Shown: positions 1 through 10,466 of the stretch, piece after piece
Layout: each line of letters opens with the position of its first letter
Numbering within the stretch: the first letter of the stretch is position 1
DNA from: Isochrysis galbana
Taxonomy: Eukaryota; Haptophyta; Isochrysidales; Isochrysidaceae
Direction of reading: 5' to 3'
Assembly: GCA_018136815.1 (NCBI GenBank)
Contig: CM030939.1
Location: forward strand, 4,333,419 to 4,397,418
Length of the DNA stretch: 64,000 bases
Notes under the pieces: model-generated
What the model saw: only the letters and a program-made list of their open reading frames with translations
Told to the model about the DNA's origin: nothing
Database searches by the model: none
Position numbers and translations under genes: made by a program

Positions 1-69
1 GAGCTAGCCTCATTAGTTCGAAGACCCAAGACAGAAGCCCAAGCTCGTCTCGAGAAAGACTGGGAAAAG

Positions 70-3000
70 ATGTCCGACCACCCGAGGCACCCCACCGACA
101 AGAGAGGCCTGGGATACACTAGTCCCAAGCTATCACCCTGCACCGCTACCAACGAGGACGACGCCTCTAGACCCTCTGCCACGATAGCGGCAGTCGGATT
201 ACCCGAAGAGACGACGATCACCACGACGACGAATTCACCCGAGCAACCACGCTGTCGACCAACCCCGTCCCCGTCCGACACCATCGCACACGTGACCGCG
301 CACCGACCGGATAGCGTCGTGGATACCCTACCATCTGCCTACCCAAGGCATTGCCTATATGTTCGAGACCTAGTGGTCTGCCGCTCCGGCGAGGCTACCG
401 GCAAAGAAGGAGTTATCTTAGCCGACTCCGCTCTCACGGTCAACAGCACACTCGCTGACACCGGAGCTGGCCCGTCGGTCGTGACCACTTCCCTCTTGTC
501 CAGCCTACCCAAAGACGCATGCGTCGAGCGGCTGCCACAAGCCGTAGTGACACCGCTTCACGGTCCGGACGGCCTGCCTCTTATCACGCGAGGCAAGGCT
601 CGAATCGTCTTCTCCGTCGGTGGATTTCTCTTTCGTCATACGTTCATGGTGATTGAAGGCAACCCGATGCTGCTGCTCGGGAACGACTTCTTAGCCACGC
701 ACGCCGCTTCGATTCAGCTCGCCTCCGACAGCGCGGACGGCTCTATCACCCTCGGTGCTCCATCCACGGTGGCTCCTCTTGAGGTTAATGGCAGTCCAAG
801 CCCCGACGCCCCGCCGATCTTTCGCGTCTCGACGTCACCGATAGCGATGGTCCCTGTCAGCCTGACTTGTGCACAAGTCTGTCCGACCTCCGCGAACCCA
901 ATTACGACTGACTTCTTCCGAGGGCCTCAGGCCGCCGAAAACGACAACCAGCTAGTCTCCGAGCCTCTCTTCAACACGGCCGATGAGTTTGCCGCCAAAG
1001 CGCCGGCATCATGTGGCTCCGAGTACCTCCTATATACCCACGAACCTATCACGATCCCGGCCTATCATCGGGCAACGTTTCACGTCCGAATTCCACTAGC
1101 TCTTCGAGAACACGAAGATTGCGCCATGCTCGTGGACCGACTACCTACGCGTGAAACGATCGATAGCTCTCCTCTCGTCATCCCTCAAGTAGAGAGGCCG
1201 AACTCCAACCACACCATCGCGATTACGGTGGTCAATACTGACCCCAAACCTCTACATCTTCCGTCGTTCCATCCTGTAGCTTCGTTACAGGTTCGATTCA
1301 AGATTCACGCTGGAACTTATCGCCGCGTCGGTGACGTTAACTCGCCGGATGTGATTGAGTCGCTCGACGAGGACCAATGTAAGCTCCTCGAGGCAGCCAA
1401 GATCGACCCCGAGGGCCGTCTCTCGATGCCCCAACGTGAACAAGTTCGTCGTCTACTGGCCCGACGTATCGCTGCTTTCGCAATTGACCCGACCAACCCG
1501 AATCACACTCACGTGATGGAGGTAGAGCTACCGCTCAACCCCGGAGCCGAAGCTCACCGCCACGCACCGTCTAGAGTTGGACGAGAGGGTGAGAAGATCA
1601 TAGAGGACGAAGTTTGCAAGATGGAGTCCGCGGGCATCATTAGGAAATCAAATTCGTCGTGGGCCTCTCGAGTCGTGCTAGTCACTAAGAAGGATGGCTC
1701 CGTACGTTTCTGCGTAGATTATCGCGACGTCAACTCCAAGCTTCGTCTAGAGGACAGCCCTCTTCCCCTCACGGTAGAAGCCATCGACCGATTGTCGTCC
1801 GGCCAAGGCAACCTTGATTCTCTATTCCTTTGCACCCTGGACCTGGCATCTGGTTTCTGGGGTATACCGATCAAAGAGTCCGATAAACATATCACCGCGT
1901 TCACTACTCATCGCGGCAAGTACGAGTTCAATTACTTGCCTTTTGGTGTTCAATCCGGTCCCTCGTATATGTGCCGCCTCATGGACGCCGTTCTCGGTGG
2001 GCTGGCATGGGAGATTTGTATGCCATACTTGGATGATGTCGGTGCCTGGTCGACAGGCGTAGGTGACTCGCTGCAGGCCAGGGAAGAGTCGTCATTCCAA
2101 CAAATGTTACACCGTCTTGATCTTGTCTTGGAACGTCTCATCTGGGCGGGCCTCACTTGCAAGATGTCGAAATGCGTTTTCTTTGCCACCTCGGCTGAAT
2201 ATCTCGGCCACGTTGTTTCGCGTGAAGGTCTTCGGATGGATCCCAAGAAAGTGGAAGCCGTCTCGAAAATCGACCCTACCCAAATCAACTCTATCGAAGC
2301 CGTCCGTTCTTTCCTTGGACTGTGCTCGTACTACCGCCGTTTTATACGCCGTTTTGCGATCCGTGCAGCGCCGTTAACCGCTCTCACGCGGAAAGGGTGC
2401 GATGTCCCGGTCGAGTCGCAAACAGAAGCCTGTCGCCAGGCTATCGAAGATCTCAAGCAAGCTATCTGTGAAGAACCCGTACTCGCACCTCCTCGAGACG
2501 ACCGTCCTTTCCTCGTTAAGACCGACGGTGCTAGCAAGCTCGGCATCGCCGGCGTCCTTGCTCAGAAAGACGACGAAGGGAGAGAGCGCGTTGTTGCATA
2601 CTACGGTCGTAGTTTGAGTCCGGCTGAGCGCCATTGGACAGTTACTGAAATCGAACTTCTAGCAGCGCTAGAATCGATCCGAAATTGGAGGCCGTATCTT
2701 TGGGGTCGCCACTTCACCCTCGTCGTAGACCATTCAGCTTTGCGCTGGCTTCACACGATGAAAGATCAAGTCACCGGTGGTCCAGCCTCGCGCCTCATGC
2801 GATGGGTCCTGAAGCTAGCCGAATATCGATTCGACGTCGTGCACAAACCTGGAGTCACTCACTGGGACGCCGACGGCTTATCCCGCCTAGTTGCTCTCGA
2901 GCCCGATCACGATCCTCTCCATCTCGAGGAGAGTGACGTCCATTCTTTCGATTCTTCCGAAATTCACGACATAGTTGCCGCCGCGGTTACGTCATCCACC

Positions 3001-4743
3001 CTCACCGCTCGCCGCCAACAAGCAAACGATAGGCTCGCTCGTCAAGCATCGGAATCTTCGGAGTCGATTACCTCCTCGTATCTCGATGTGGGCGTGCCTC
3101 ATGCCGACGAATTGCGTCAAGCGCTCTCTACCGACGAGTTCGCTAGCTCGATCATTTCTGAACTCGGGTCGATCCTTCCGAAAGCTTCCCCTTCGATCGA
3201 CTCTAGCTCGTCGTCGAAGAAAAGGTCCCGATTCCTGCTTCGCGATGGCCTACTCTACTACCGATCCTCAAAGGCGGAAGAGGCTCCTCTTCGTTTATAC
3301 ATTCCGGAGTCCCTTCGTGACACGTACCTCCGCGCCTACCATGACCACCTTGGTCACCCAGGTGCGACAAGGATGACTACCCTACTTCGTTCTCGAGTTT
3401 ACTGGCCTGGCCTATCCGCCTCTGTATCGGAGTACGTTCGAGAGTGCCATGAATGCACTCTTGGCAAACCGTTACCGCGACCGCTCGCCCATCCATCCGG
3501 TCTTTCTATCGGATCCTATCCTTTCGACGTCGTCTATTGCGATATTCTTTCGATGGCTCCCACCCACGATTTCGTATCCGGCCGCTCCGGTTTTGATAAG
3601 CTGATTGTTTTCGTCGATTCTCTCTCTCGTTGGATTGAAGCTGAGCCTTGCAACGGTAACCCCTCGTCCGCAAAATGTCTGGACGTCTTCATGCGTCTCA
3701 TCGTATCTCGTTATGGAGTCCCTCGCCAACTTCGAACCGACGCCGGCTCGAATCTTTGCTCTCGGTTAGTGGACCTAATTCTCAAAGCGACTGGCACGGA
3801 CTTGAGCACTACTGAAGCCTATCGCCACGAAGGCGTAGGGCTAGTGGAAAGAGCTCAACAAACTCTCCTCACGATGACTCGAGTCTCCAATGAAGGCGGC
3901 GCCCATTGGGTCGACCACCTTCCGTTTCTTCTCATGTCTATGCGAGCGACCGCCGGTCGCGTCGTACCCAAGTCACCCGCGGCTATCTTGTTCGGTCGGG
4001 AGCTTCGTCTTCCAGCTCAACTTGCTGACCCTGCTCCTGTTCTCGAGTTCCTTCCATCTAGGCCTCCGTCCGATGCCGTCATTTACGCCACCGAGCTCAA
4101 TAAGAAGCTTCTCGAGTCGTGGCGTTCCGCCCTCGAAAGTACTCAAGAAGCCCAACGCGAATCGATGCGCTCCGCCTCTCAAAAGTCTAAACTCGGTGTC
4201 ACCTTCAAACCAGGAGACAGAGTTTGTCGTCGAATCCCTGGCCACGCCAACAAACTTCAATATCTCTACTCCGGTCCCTACCGAGTAGAAGAAGCCATCT
4301 CGGCCACTCGCTACCGTCTACGCGATCTCGAAAATCGTCAAGTCAAGGATGAAGTTCACATTTCCAATCTTCGTCCGTACTTCACCGTCACCGATTCGTC
4401 TCCGCTCGCTGAAGATGAGTACTTGGTCGAAGAGTTACTCGATCGCAAGGGCGATGGAGTTTCATTCAAGTATCTCGTCAAATGGCGCGGCTATCCTCGT
4501 TCTGAAGCTACTTGGGAGTCTCGAATTGAGTTGCTTCGGCGTTGTGCTGATCTAGTTGAGTCGTACGACACCACTTTCGACCGCCGTCCGGTTCAACCCC
4601 AAGCTCACTCCGCTGTAGACTCCTCTTCAAGTCCAAGCTCAAGTTCCCAATCCAATCAAGTTATTCCACGTCGAATTCAAGAGACAAGTCGTACTCCTCC
4701 TGATCTGCCTTCGAGTCGTACTCGTTCTCGTTCACAATCGTAG
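70..4743 (+). CDS. pol: Ty3/gypsy Pol polyprotein with chromodomain
   Basis: This is a 1557-residue open frame. Parts in order, with rough positions: a variable N-terminal region, a retropepsin-like aspartic protease (about 125-225), reverse transcriptase (about 530-730), RNase H (about 810-930), an integrase zinc-binding region and core (about 1110-1350), and a chromodomain near 1455-1510. This order is that of Ty3/gypsy chromoviruses, whose chromodomain is thought to guide integration to marked chromatin. No separate gag frame is seen before it within the window. The copy looks whole over this stretch. Confidence 0.9.
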   Translation: MSDHPRHPTDKRGLGYTSPKLSPCTATNEDDASRPSATIAAVGLPEETTITTTTNSPEQPRCRPTPSPSDTIAHVTAHRPDSVVDTLPSAYPRHCLYVRDLVVCRSGEATGKEGVILADSALTVNSTLADTGAGPSVVTTSLLSSLPKDACVERLPQAVVTPLHGPDGLPLITRGKARIVFSVGGFLFRHTFMVIEGNPMLLLGNDFLATHAASIQLASDSADGSITLGAPSTVAPLEVNGSPSPDAPPIFRVSTSPIAMVPVSLTCAQVCPTSANPITTDFFRGPQAAENDNQLVSEPLFNTADEFAAKAPASCGSEYLLYTHEPITIPAYHRATFHVRIPLALREHEDCAMLVDRLPTRETIDSSPLVIPQVERPNSNHTIAITVVNTDPKPLHLPSFHPVASLQVRFKIHAGTYRRVGDVNSPDVIESLDEDQCKLLEAAKIDPEGRLSMPQREQVRRLLARRIAAFAIDPTNPNHTHVMEVELPLNPGAEAHRHAPSRVGREGEKIIEDEVCKMESAGIIRKSNSSWASRVVLVTKKDGSVRFCVDYRDVNSKLRLEDSPLPLTVEAIDRLSSGQGNLDSLFLCTLDLASGFWGIPIKESDKHITAFTTHRGKYEFNYLPFGVQSGPSYMCRLMDAVLGGLAWEICMPYLDDVGAWSTGVGDSLQAREESSFQQMLHRLDLVLERLIWAGLTCKMSKCVFFATSAEYLGHVVSREGLRMDPKKVEAVSKIDPTQINSIEAVRSFLGLCSYYRRFIRRFAIRAAPLTALTRKGCDVPVESQTEACRQAIEDLKQAICEEPVLAPPRDDRPFLVKTDGASKLGIAGVLAQKDDEGRERVVAYYGRSLSPAERHWTVTEIELLAALESIRNWRPYLWGRHFTLVVDHSALRWLHTMKDQVTGGPASRLMRWVLKLAEYRFDVVHKPGVTHWDADGLSRLVALEPDHDPLHLEESDVHSFDSSEIHDIVAAAVTSSTLTARRQQANDRLARQASESSESITSSYLDVGVPHADELRQALSTDEFASSIISELGSILPKASPSIDSSSSSKKRSRFLLRDGLLYYRSSKAEEAPLRLYIPESLRDTYLRAYHDHLGHPGATRMTTLLRSRVYWPGLSASVSEYVRECHECTLGKPLPRPLAHPSGLSIGSYPFDVVYCDILSMAPTHDFVSGRSGFDKLIVFVDSLSRWIEAEPCNGNPSSAKCLDVFMRLIVSRYGVPRQLRTDAGSNLCSRLVDLILKATGTDLSTTEAYRHEGVGLVERAQQTLLTMTRVSNEGGAHWVDHLPFLLMSMRATAGRVVPKSPAAILFGRELRLPAQLADPAPVLEFLPSRPPSDAVIYATELNKKLLESWRSALESTQEAQRESMRSASQKSKLGVTFKPGDRVCRRIPGHANKLQYLYSGPYRVEEAISATRYRLRDLENRQVKDEVHISNLRPYFTVTDSSPLAEDEYLVEELLDRKGDGVSFKYLVKWRGYPRSEATWESRIELLRRCADLVESYDTTFDRRPVQPQAHSAVDSSSSPSSSSQSNQVIPRRIQETSRTPPDLPSSRTRSRSQS

Positions 4744-5000
4744 CGCTAAGTCGACCGGAAGTGGATGATTAGCGTCGCGTCAGCGCCTGACCCAGCGCAA
4801 CTGCCCGAGCAAAACTCCTGTAAAAGGGAGAACGTGGTAGGACGTGACGTACGAAATCGGGGGCCGCCGCGCTAAGCTGCCGATTTTGTGCTCGCTTTGG
4901 ATCCATGGGTTAATCCTCCTCTTCTAGGTCTCTCGTCTCGTATGGTCAAATGAACTCTTTTGGCTCGACATCGGGAGACGTCTCGATTTAAGTCGGGGGG

Positions 5001-5220
5001 TGTTGTATTCCTGCCCATCTGAAGGCTGTAGGCATGAATATTCGTGTAAGGTACGCGCTCACAATTACAATTGAACAGTTCCCCGTGTTGCCACTGACGC
5101 ACAAGACACACAGATTCGGATTCCCCATGGTCTCAAGTCCAGGTTTGCAGGTTTTGGTCTCGAAATTTGCGATTCGAATTTTGTTTTTGCTGTTACTATA
5201 ATTGTTGGCTCGTTTAAGGT
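5001..5220 (+). repeat. candidate 3' LTR start of the Ty3/gypsy element
   Basis: A purine-rich tract ending in six G is followed at 5001 by TGTTGTATTC, the usual TG start of an LTR. The same opening and a later shared stretch around GATTCGGATTC recur at 17868-18046, which supports an LTR family. The right border is uncertain. The pyrimidine-rich stretch after 5260 could still belong to it. Confidence 0.55.
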
Positions 5221-6429
5221 AATAAACCGGCATGACTTCGACTTCTCGTTCCGCAGTTGCTCTGCGAGACTCTCTCTCTCTCTCTCTCTCCGTCCTCCTC
5301 TCCTCGGCCGACGGAGGGAAGTTTCGTCCAAAACATTCTCCGGTCCCAGGATGTTCCGTGGGGGTCTCTCTGCGCTCCGCGAGGGAAAGGACGCGATCTC
5401 GCTCCGAGATCACCCTCGCGCCCTCCCACGCTGCCCCGCCGTGCCCTCGGTCCCTCGCCCCCCGCGGCAGGTTCTTCCTCTCGGCGTGCCATCCGTCGCC
5501 TCCGGCCGTTATATTATTCCCCCCCCCCGCGCGAGGTTCTTCTCCTCCGCGCGCGGTTCGTTTCCTCCGGCCGTCGTTCGTTCCCCCCCCGCGCGCGCTG
5601 TTTCCCCCCCCTCGCTTCGATTCCTCTCGCGATTCCTTCGATGATTGCCTCCATCTCGTCCGTTCTTCTTCGCGATTCTCGCGGAGGGGGTACCGATGTT
5701 TAACGTTAGTTTCGCCGCGTTTTCGGTGAAAGAAAGGAAGAACGAATGGCACGCGCCCCGCGTCTCGCGTCTTGTTTCGTCGCCCCTTGCTCGTCGCTTG
5801 TCTAGAAGGTCTCTCTGCACATCGCCTTCTTCCCCCCGCGCGAGTTTGGACCTCTCCTCGACCCTCCGCGTTGGCTTCAGCGGACGAGTTTTCACTTTAA
5901 CGATAGTTTGAACCCTTCGTTTGCGTAGTTTTGCGCTCTCTTTCCGTATTTCTTCGCGCATGACGAGCGATCGCGACCTCAGCCTTTGTCGCACGGGGAG
6001 GGTTTGTTTATCGTATGATTCCGGAGTGTTTACGTTAGTTTTCTGAGCCCAAGGTCGTTGGGGTTTGGGTTTCTTGTGAGTGTTTTTGTAGCAACTTCGT
6101 CGAGTCCCACCGTGTTCCCAAGCGAGTCCCCCCGAGTTCCCGAGTCTATACCCCGAGTCAACGAGTCAATACAAGCCAAGCACGCGCCTGAGCCACCCCC
6201 AGTCGCCTGCCACCACCTCCCACAAGCCTCCTTCCACACTTCCGCGCCCTCCGTGCGTCGTGCGTCGTGCGTCGATCACCATGCCCGTAGTCACCCCCGA
6301 GGAAAGCTCCATGAGCTCCCCGCAAGAACCGCATTCCGCGCTAGCTGCCGGCGCGCCCTCGCAGGCCATCTCCAAGAGTGAGATGAGCCTTGCTCTGACA
6401 GCTGGGCGCTGGGCGTCAGGCAACTGTGG
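5221..6429. other. no gene recognised; CT-rich tracts
   Basis: A (TC)n tract near 5268-5292 is followed by C-rich, low-complexity sequence with long but unconvincing open frames on both strands. A short frame opens at 6281 with an ATG in fair context and runs about 53 codons. It could be the start of a retroelement leader protein, but nothing in it is recognisable. The segment may be the rest of the LTR or its downstream flank. Confidence 0.4.
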
Positions 6430-7923
6430 TCATTATGACTAAGGTCTGTCGTCGGTTGGTCGGCTCGCGACTAGCGGCTAGGGGTCGCTTGGTGTGTGTG
6501 TGATGAGTGGTGAGGGGCTGTGGCTGCTGTGCATGTTGGTGTGGAAGGGCTGTGCATGACATTAACATGTGAGGTACAAATGGGAGGGGGGACAGGAGAC
6601 GGAGAGACACGATCGGGGAGGGCACGTGCGGCCGAGGGCGAGACCGAGGGTTCGGCCTCGGGCAGCATGAGGACGGGCGTGACGAGCACGGAGAGCACAG
6701 GCAGACGAGAAGGGGCCCTTCTTGTTGAGTTTCTCTTCAATGGAGTCCACATTGATGCGTACGGGGATGTCTTGGCCTAGGCAACTAAGTTTATACTTAG
6801 TTCGCCCATGGGGGGGCACGAGCCCCCCTCTCTCTCCACTCCTCCCCTGCCATGGGGGAGGATCCGCCCACTCTCCTGGCACGCCTGATGGCTTGCCAGG
6901 AGCACACAGCCCTGCTGACCCATTCCTCTCCCCACAGGCCCGCCTGACTCGCCCGCCCTGGCCCGTCGTGGCCTGCCCATTCCTCTGACCAGCCCCTCCT
7001 CCCCCTGGGCCCCCCTGTTCAGGACCCCCCAGCCAGCTCCAGTCGACCCGCAGGGGCTCGGAGCGAGAGCGACGGAGAGGCAGGAGGGGCCAGGGCCATG
7101 CCCCAGCCTCACCTGCCCCCTGAGCTGTGCTCCCAGGCCCTGCAGGCCATCTGGGGACCTGAGCGATGGGCCGCAGGCGCGCGCCATGGGCCCCCGCCGT
7201 AGGGAAGAGAGGAGGAAAAGGGAAGAGGGAGGGGAGGGGGGAGCGGCAGCTCTCCCCTCCGGCAGAAACGTGTCTTCTCGCCCCGTTTGGGTAAGAGAAG
7301 ACGGGGGCGCCAGAGCCAGGAGGGAAGGGCCGCGGCTCGCCGTGGCCACTCGCACTAGCGAGGGAGATTAGCGCTTCTGGGCCCCTATCTCACGAGTGCC
7401 CCCCCCCCCCTGCGTTGCTTTTACCCGAAAGGGGTTTTCCCCCAGCGTGGACTCGAGGAGAGGACGCGCTGGGGTGCGCGGGGTCGGTGCGTGCACTGGG
7501 GGGAGGACAAATATCGAGGGGAGGGGGCGGTGCCCCCTCCCCCCGGTAGCACCCGGACACCTGGCTCGTCAGGCATGGCGGGATTCCGGGACGGAAAAGT
7601 TGTGTCCAATTAGCTAGTGGGGTTGGCTAGGATATAACATTAATTATTTTATGATGTCTTGGCCTAGGGCGCGAATGATGGTGTGGTCGCCGAATTTGGC
7701 CTTGAATTGTTGCGCGCAATCTTCGTTGACCGCTATGTGCCACGGGCCCCTCGCCGAGCGGGCCCAGAAGTCTGGCTCGGGGTCGACTCCCTCGAGCTCT
7801 AGAAGAAGTTCGACGATGGCGGCGTACACCGTCGTGTCCTGGATTATGATGTCTCCGGCTTGGTGGAATGAGAGTTCGAAGGCGGAGTCTGAGTCTGCCA
7901 TGTTGTCGGTAGAAGGGGCGCAA
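6430..7923 (-). pseudogene. ORF1-like retroelement frame, split by a LINE insertion
   Basis: On the minus strand a frame opens with ATG at 7901 (MADSDSAFELS) and has a compact globular-looking part with a PWHIAVNEDC stretch. It is then interrupted by the LINE copy at 6782-7652 and continues open on the far side of that insertion. Beyond about 6620 it passes into serine/proline-rich sequence. Its end near 6430 resembles the end of the frame at 9359-9931, so it is probably ORF1 of a related LINE rather than a host gene. No known domain is recognised with certainty. Confidence 0.45.
6782..7652 (+). mobile_element. LINE-derived copy, intact 5' hairpin end, internally deleted
   Basis: This 871-bp insertion is flanked by perfect 16-bp direct repeats, GATGTCTTGGCCTAGG, at 6766-6781 and 7653-7668. 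Its 5' end starts CAACTAAG and folds as AACTAAGT-TTAT-ACTTAGTT. An ATG frame resembling the one in the 41821 copy follows. The last 150 bp (about 7495-7652) recur at 44400-44530 and 48735-48905 and form the family 3' tail, ending in an AT-rich stretch without poly(A). It has no reverse transcriptase, so it is non-autonomous. It sits in another retroelement frame. Confidence 0.8.
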
Positions 7924-8699
7924 CGAAGACTACCGGTAGCTTTAAAGACAACGACTTCGCAGTGTTGGAACTACGTCATATTAGCATCCTAGATTTTTTT
8001 TTGTGCCCAGACACCTAAAACAGTCGCTATCTAATAGATCCCCAGCTTGAAACCGAAAAACTCGAACGCGAAAAGCGAATTTTTTGTATACGAATGTTGA
8101 AGACTACGGTCATTGACGTTCAACGACCCACGGGCAGATTCACACATACAGACTCACAGGGCACCTAAGACACTCGACCCAGTGGATTGGGGCCCTACTC
8201 GGCATTCCCTACTACTTTGCCGCAGGGATCTACCCGCGAGCGACGAAATCACGCTCGCTATGGTCTACTGAAGTCGGGCCCCAGAGGCCCTTTCGAGCGC
8301 TGGCAACGCGACCTGCAGTGGGGGTACATGGCGCCCGCGCGCGGGTGCTTCCGCGGCGCCTGCGGCCACCTTAAACCAGAAGCCGAGGCCTGACGCCAAA
8401 AAAGAGCCCTCACAACGAATTGCTGCCCCCCCACACCAGCTGGCATGCTGACGAGGGCGTCTCGTACAGTGAGAGGCCGGCATTTGCCGGCCCCTGGACG
8501 ATCGCCAACGCGATGGACCCCACCTGGACCGCGACGGAAGTAGGCAGCGCACCCATGCCGATGCAGACCTGGCCATCTCGATCCCTCTGGCCTGCCTTCC
8601 AGAGGAGCCCTGGCCGGTGGCCCATCGGACACCCCTCTCCGAGGCGCCATCGCAGTGGACCGAAGTCCGAAGAAGCCCTCTTCACAGTCGACTTGAGCA
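7924..8699. other. no gene recognised
   Basis: Near 7928-7955 there is an imperfect palindrome of the GTCTTTAAAG...GTAGTCTTC type, like those at 9345-9361 and 13583-13600. The rest (8000-8700) is mixed sequence with short overlapping frames in several phases and no recognisable domain. It is probably repeat-derived. Confidence 0.35.
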
Positions 8700-9955
8700 C
8701 AGAAGAAACCGGGCGTTTACGGGAGAATCAAGTGTTTTATTTTCGTTGATCCTATCATTAAAATACGTTTGTTTTGACCTCTATTATCACGGTCATATAG
8801 GCCTGATATGACCGTTGGTCGCTCACATGACATCGCACGGGCCATGCTACGCACAAACATCACAAGTATGTGACGCTCGACGCCATTGATGCAAAATTTT
8901 GATCGATCGGAATTGCGGCAGATCACCGTCGCCGTCGCGCAACGCGCAACGCAAACTCGAGACGCTGAAGGTGATCGCGCACACGCGCACACTCGCAACG
9001 TCATTACAGGGCGTGCAATCTGGCACACAACCAGCGGGATTGTAATGTGCGCTGCAACTACGCTGGGTGCCGCCGCGACCCGATCGCTTGGGGTCTCCGC
9101 AAGGATACCAATTATGGAATCGCTCGGCGCGCTCGCCAGGCGCCCGAGCACTTGCTGACCCCACGGCTGTCGGGCGCTGTTAAGTGGGTTGTCAGGGCAA
9201 ACCTGGGCACCCAAAGCAGGGAGATGATAGGGGAGACTCTCAGGGGGAGGGGGGCGGACCGTGGCGAGGCTTTGGCCGTTGATAATGAGGCGGCAATGAG
9301 GCTAACATTTTCCGTTGTCTTCCCCCCCCCTCCGAAGACTACACGGTAGTCTTTAAGACTACGCGTTTGCGCAACCGTTGTTGTCGTCTTCAGAGTCTTG
9401 ATCCTGTGCCGTGTGGTGTGGGGCGTCCGTGCTCAGTGTCGTGCGGGTGAGGGCTGTGGGTGGTGTCACTTTGCTCTGGTCCTCCTCAGGGGGGTTGTAT
9501 GCTCGTGCCTCATGTGTGCGGTGTGCTGTGTATGAGGGGGTTTCTCTGGAGAGTTTGTACGTTGTGATGAGGTGGATGTGGTGCCCATAGGGGCCACCCG
9601 GCCTCGGGCCGCGCTGCCGGAGCAGCGCGGCCCTTGCCAGGGCGAGAGGGGCCTCTGCCATAAGGCATGCCCAATGGAAGGGTGGCTGCATGGGCCTGGC
9701 ATTGGTGGGGTGTTGCCAGCAGCCTGCTGCCCCCCATGGGGGAGACCAGCATGGCTGCCATAGGTGGTGTGGCCGGGGCCACGGGCCGTGTGGCGCGACC
9801 GGAGTCGCACGCACCTGCTCGGCCTCGGTGGGCGGACGCGGCCGCTTCGACAGCGGCTGCTCCATGGGCACTGGTGGGGCGCCCTCGGCGGGGGGCCCGA
9901 AGGAGAGGGGAGTCGCGGCGGCGCGCTCCATCGCGTCTAAGTATAAACTTAGTTG
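8700..9955 (-). mobile_element. LINE-derived copy, minus strand, with ORF1 remnant
   Basis: Read on the minus strand, the copy starts at 9955 with CAACTAAGTTTATACTTAG (6-bp stem, TTAT loop), then an ATG at 9931 and an ORF1 remnant to 9359. A non-coding tail follows to about 8700. That tail is closely matched by 13560-13965 in the opposite orientation, which defines it as a second type of 3' tail. No target duplication was found, so the left border is approximate. Confidence 0.6.
9359..9931 (-). CDS. LINE ORF1 remnant (MERA...PLSKRPRP leader)
   Basis: This is a 190-codon frame just inside a hairpin 5' end. Its start, MERAAATPLS then PLSKRPRPP, parallels the starts at 52518 (MERAPPPALA then PLSKRPRQD) and 37345 (MERAPPPSLA then PMSPRRPHQD). 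The shared parts are a MERA start and a basic SPKRPRP-like motif that could act in nuclear import or nucleic-acid binding (inference). After residue 60 the sequence is Pro/His/Trp-rich and low in complexity. It is not a host gene. Confidence 0.5.
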   Translation of the reverse strand: MERAAATPLSFGPPAEGAPPVPMEQPLSKRPRPPTEAEQVRATPVAPHGPWPRPHHLWQPCWSPPWGAAGCWQHPTNARPMQPPFHWACLMAEAPLALARAALLRQRGPRPGGPYGHHIHLITTYKLSRETPSYTAHRTHEARAYNPPEEDQSKVTPPTALTRTTLSTDAPHHTAQDQDSEDDNNGCANA

Positions 9956-9974
9956 ATACTGCTATACTGTACTA

Positions 9975-10330
9975 GTGTACCCCCTTATCTACACTGACAT
10001 CGCCCTTCACTTCCCTTCCCTCCACCTCTTCCCCTTCCCCCCGTCATTCCTTTGTCTTCGGTATCTGGGGTTCGGCCCATGTGCGCTACCATGGGCCTGG
10101 TTGCTAGAGTGCGGGTTCCGGACAGGCCTGTTAGTGGTCAGATGTGCTACTTGTTCGGCTCGCGGTGCCCGGGTTGTTTGTGTCTCCAATGTACGTGTCG
10201 GCTTCCGGTGTGTCTCTGTGCGTGGGTGCCAAGCCACAATGTGGCCCCGACTCAGGCGTGTTTTGCCTCGGGTTCCCGGCTATTATATGTGCCACTCCCA
10301 GCGAGTTGGTAAGTGGTAAGTGCTTGTAGC
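9975..10330 (-). repeat. LINE-tail-like repeat
   Basis: The stretch near 10040-10110, with CATTCCTTTGTCTT and a GGCCC-rich block, recurs at about 11720-11790 and in weaker form at 46200-46260. On the opposite strand it recurs at 42840-43000. It looks like another copy of a 3' tail region. It lies directly upstream of the YggS-like gene and may contain that gene's promoter. Confidence 0.45.
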
Positions 10331-10466
10331 TCTAAGCTGGGTTCTAGATTTCCTCGTGTGCCTACTCTAGTGTGAATATCGGGTGGGGACGGACGGCGCG
10401 ACGGCGGGAGGCAGTGGATCAGCGCCGAGGGCAGCAGACGGTGCTCTCCTCCCCGCCGTCGTATCG

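Larger units (their letters stand above)
1..5230 (+). mobile_element. Ty3/gypsy LTR retroelement (chromovirus), right part
   Basis: The window opens inside this element, so its left LTR and any gag lie outside or are not recognisable here. The visible parts are one long pol frame (70-4743), a spacer, a purine-rich tract at about 4991-5000, and a candidate 3' LTR from 5001. A C-terminal chromodomain places it in the chromovirus branch. The pol frame is open throughout, which points to a fairly young copy, but whether the element as a whole is intact cannot be judged. The LTR end is not resolved. Confidence 0.85.

Noticed and set aside
4988-5752. 254-codon minus-strand frame
   Set aside because: It covers the LTR candidate and C-rich sequence, reads as Arg/Gly/Glu low complexity and has no domain.
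10383-10466. Longer start for the YggS-like protein
   Set aside because: The upstream start would be GTG; the first in-frame ATG is 10467.
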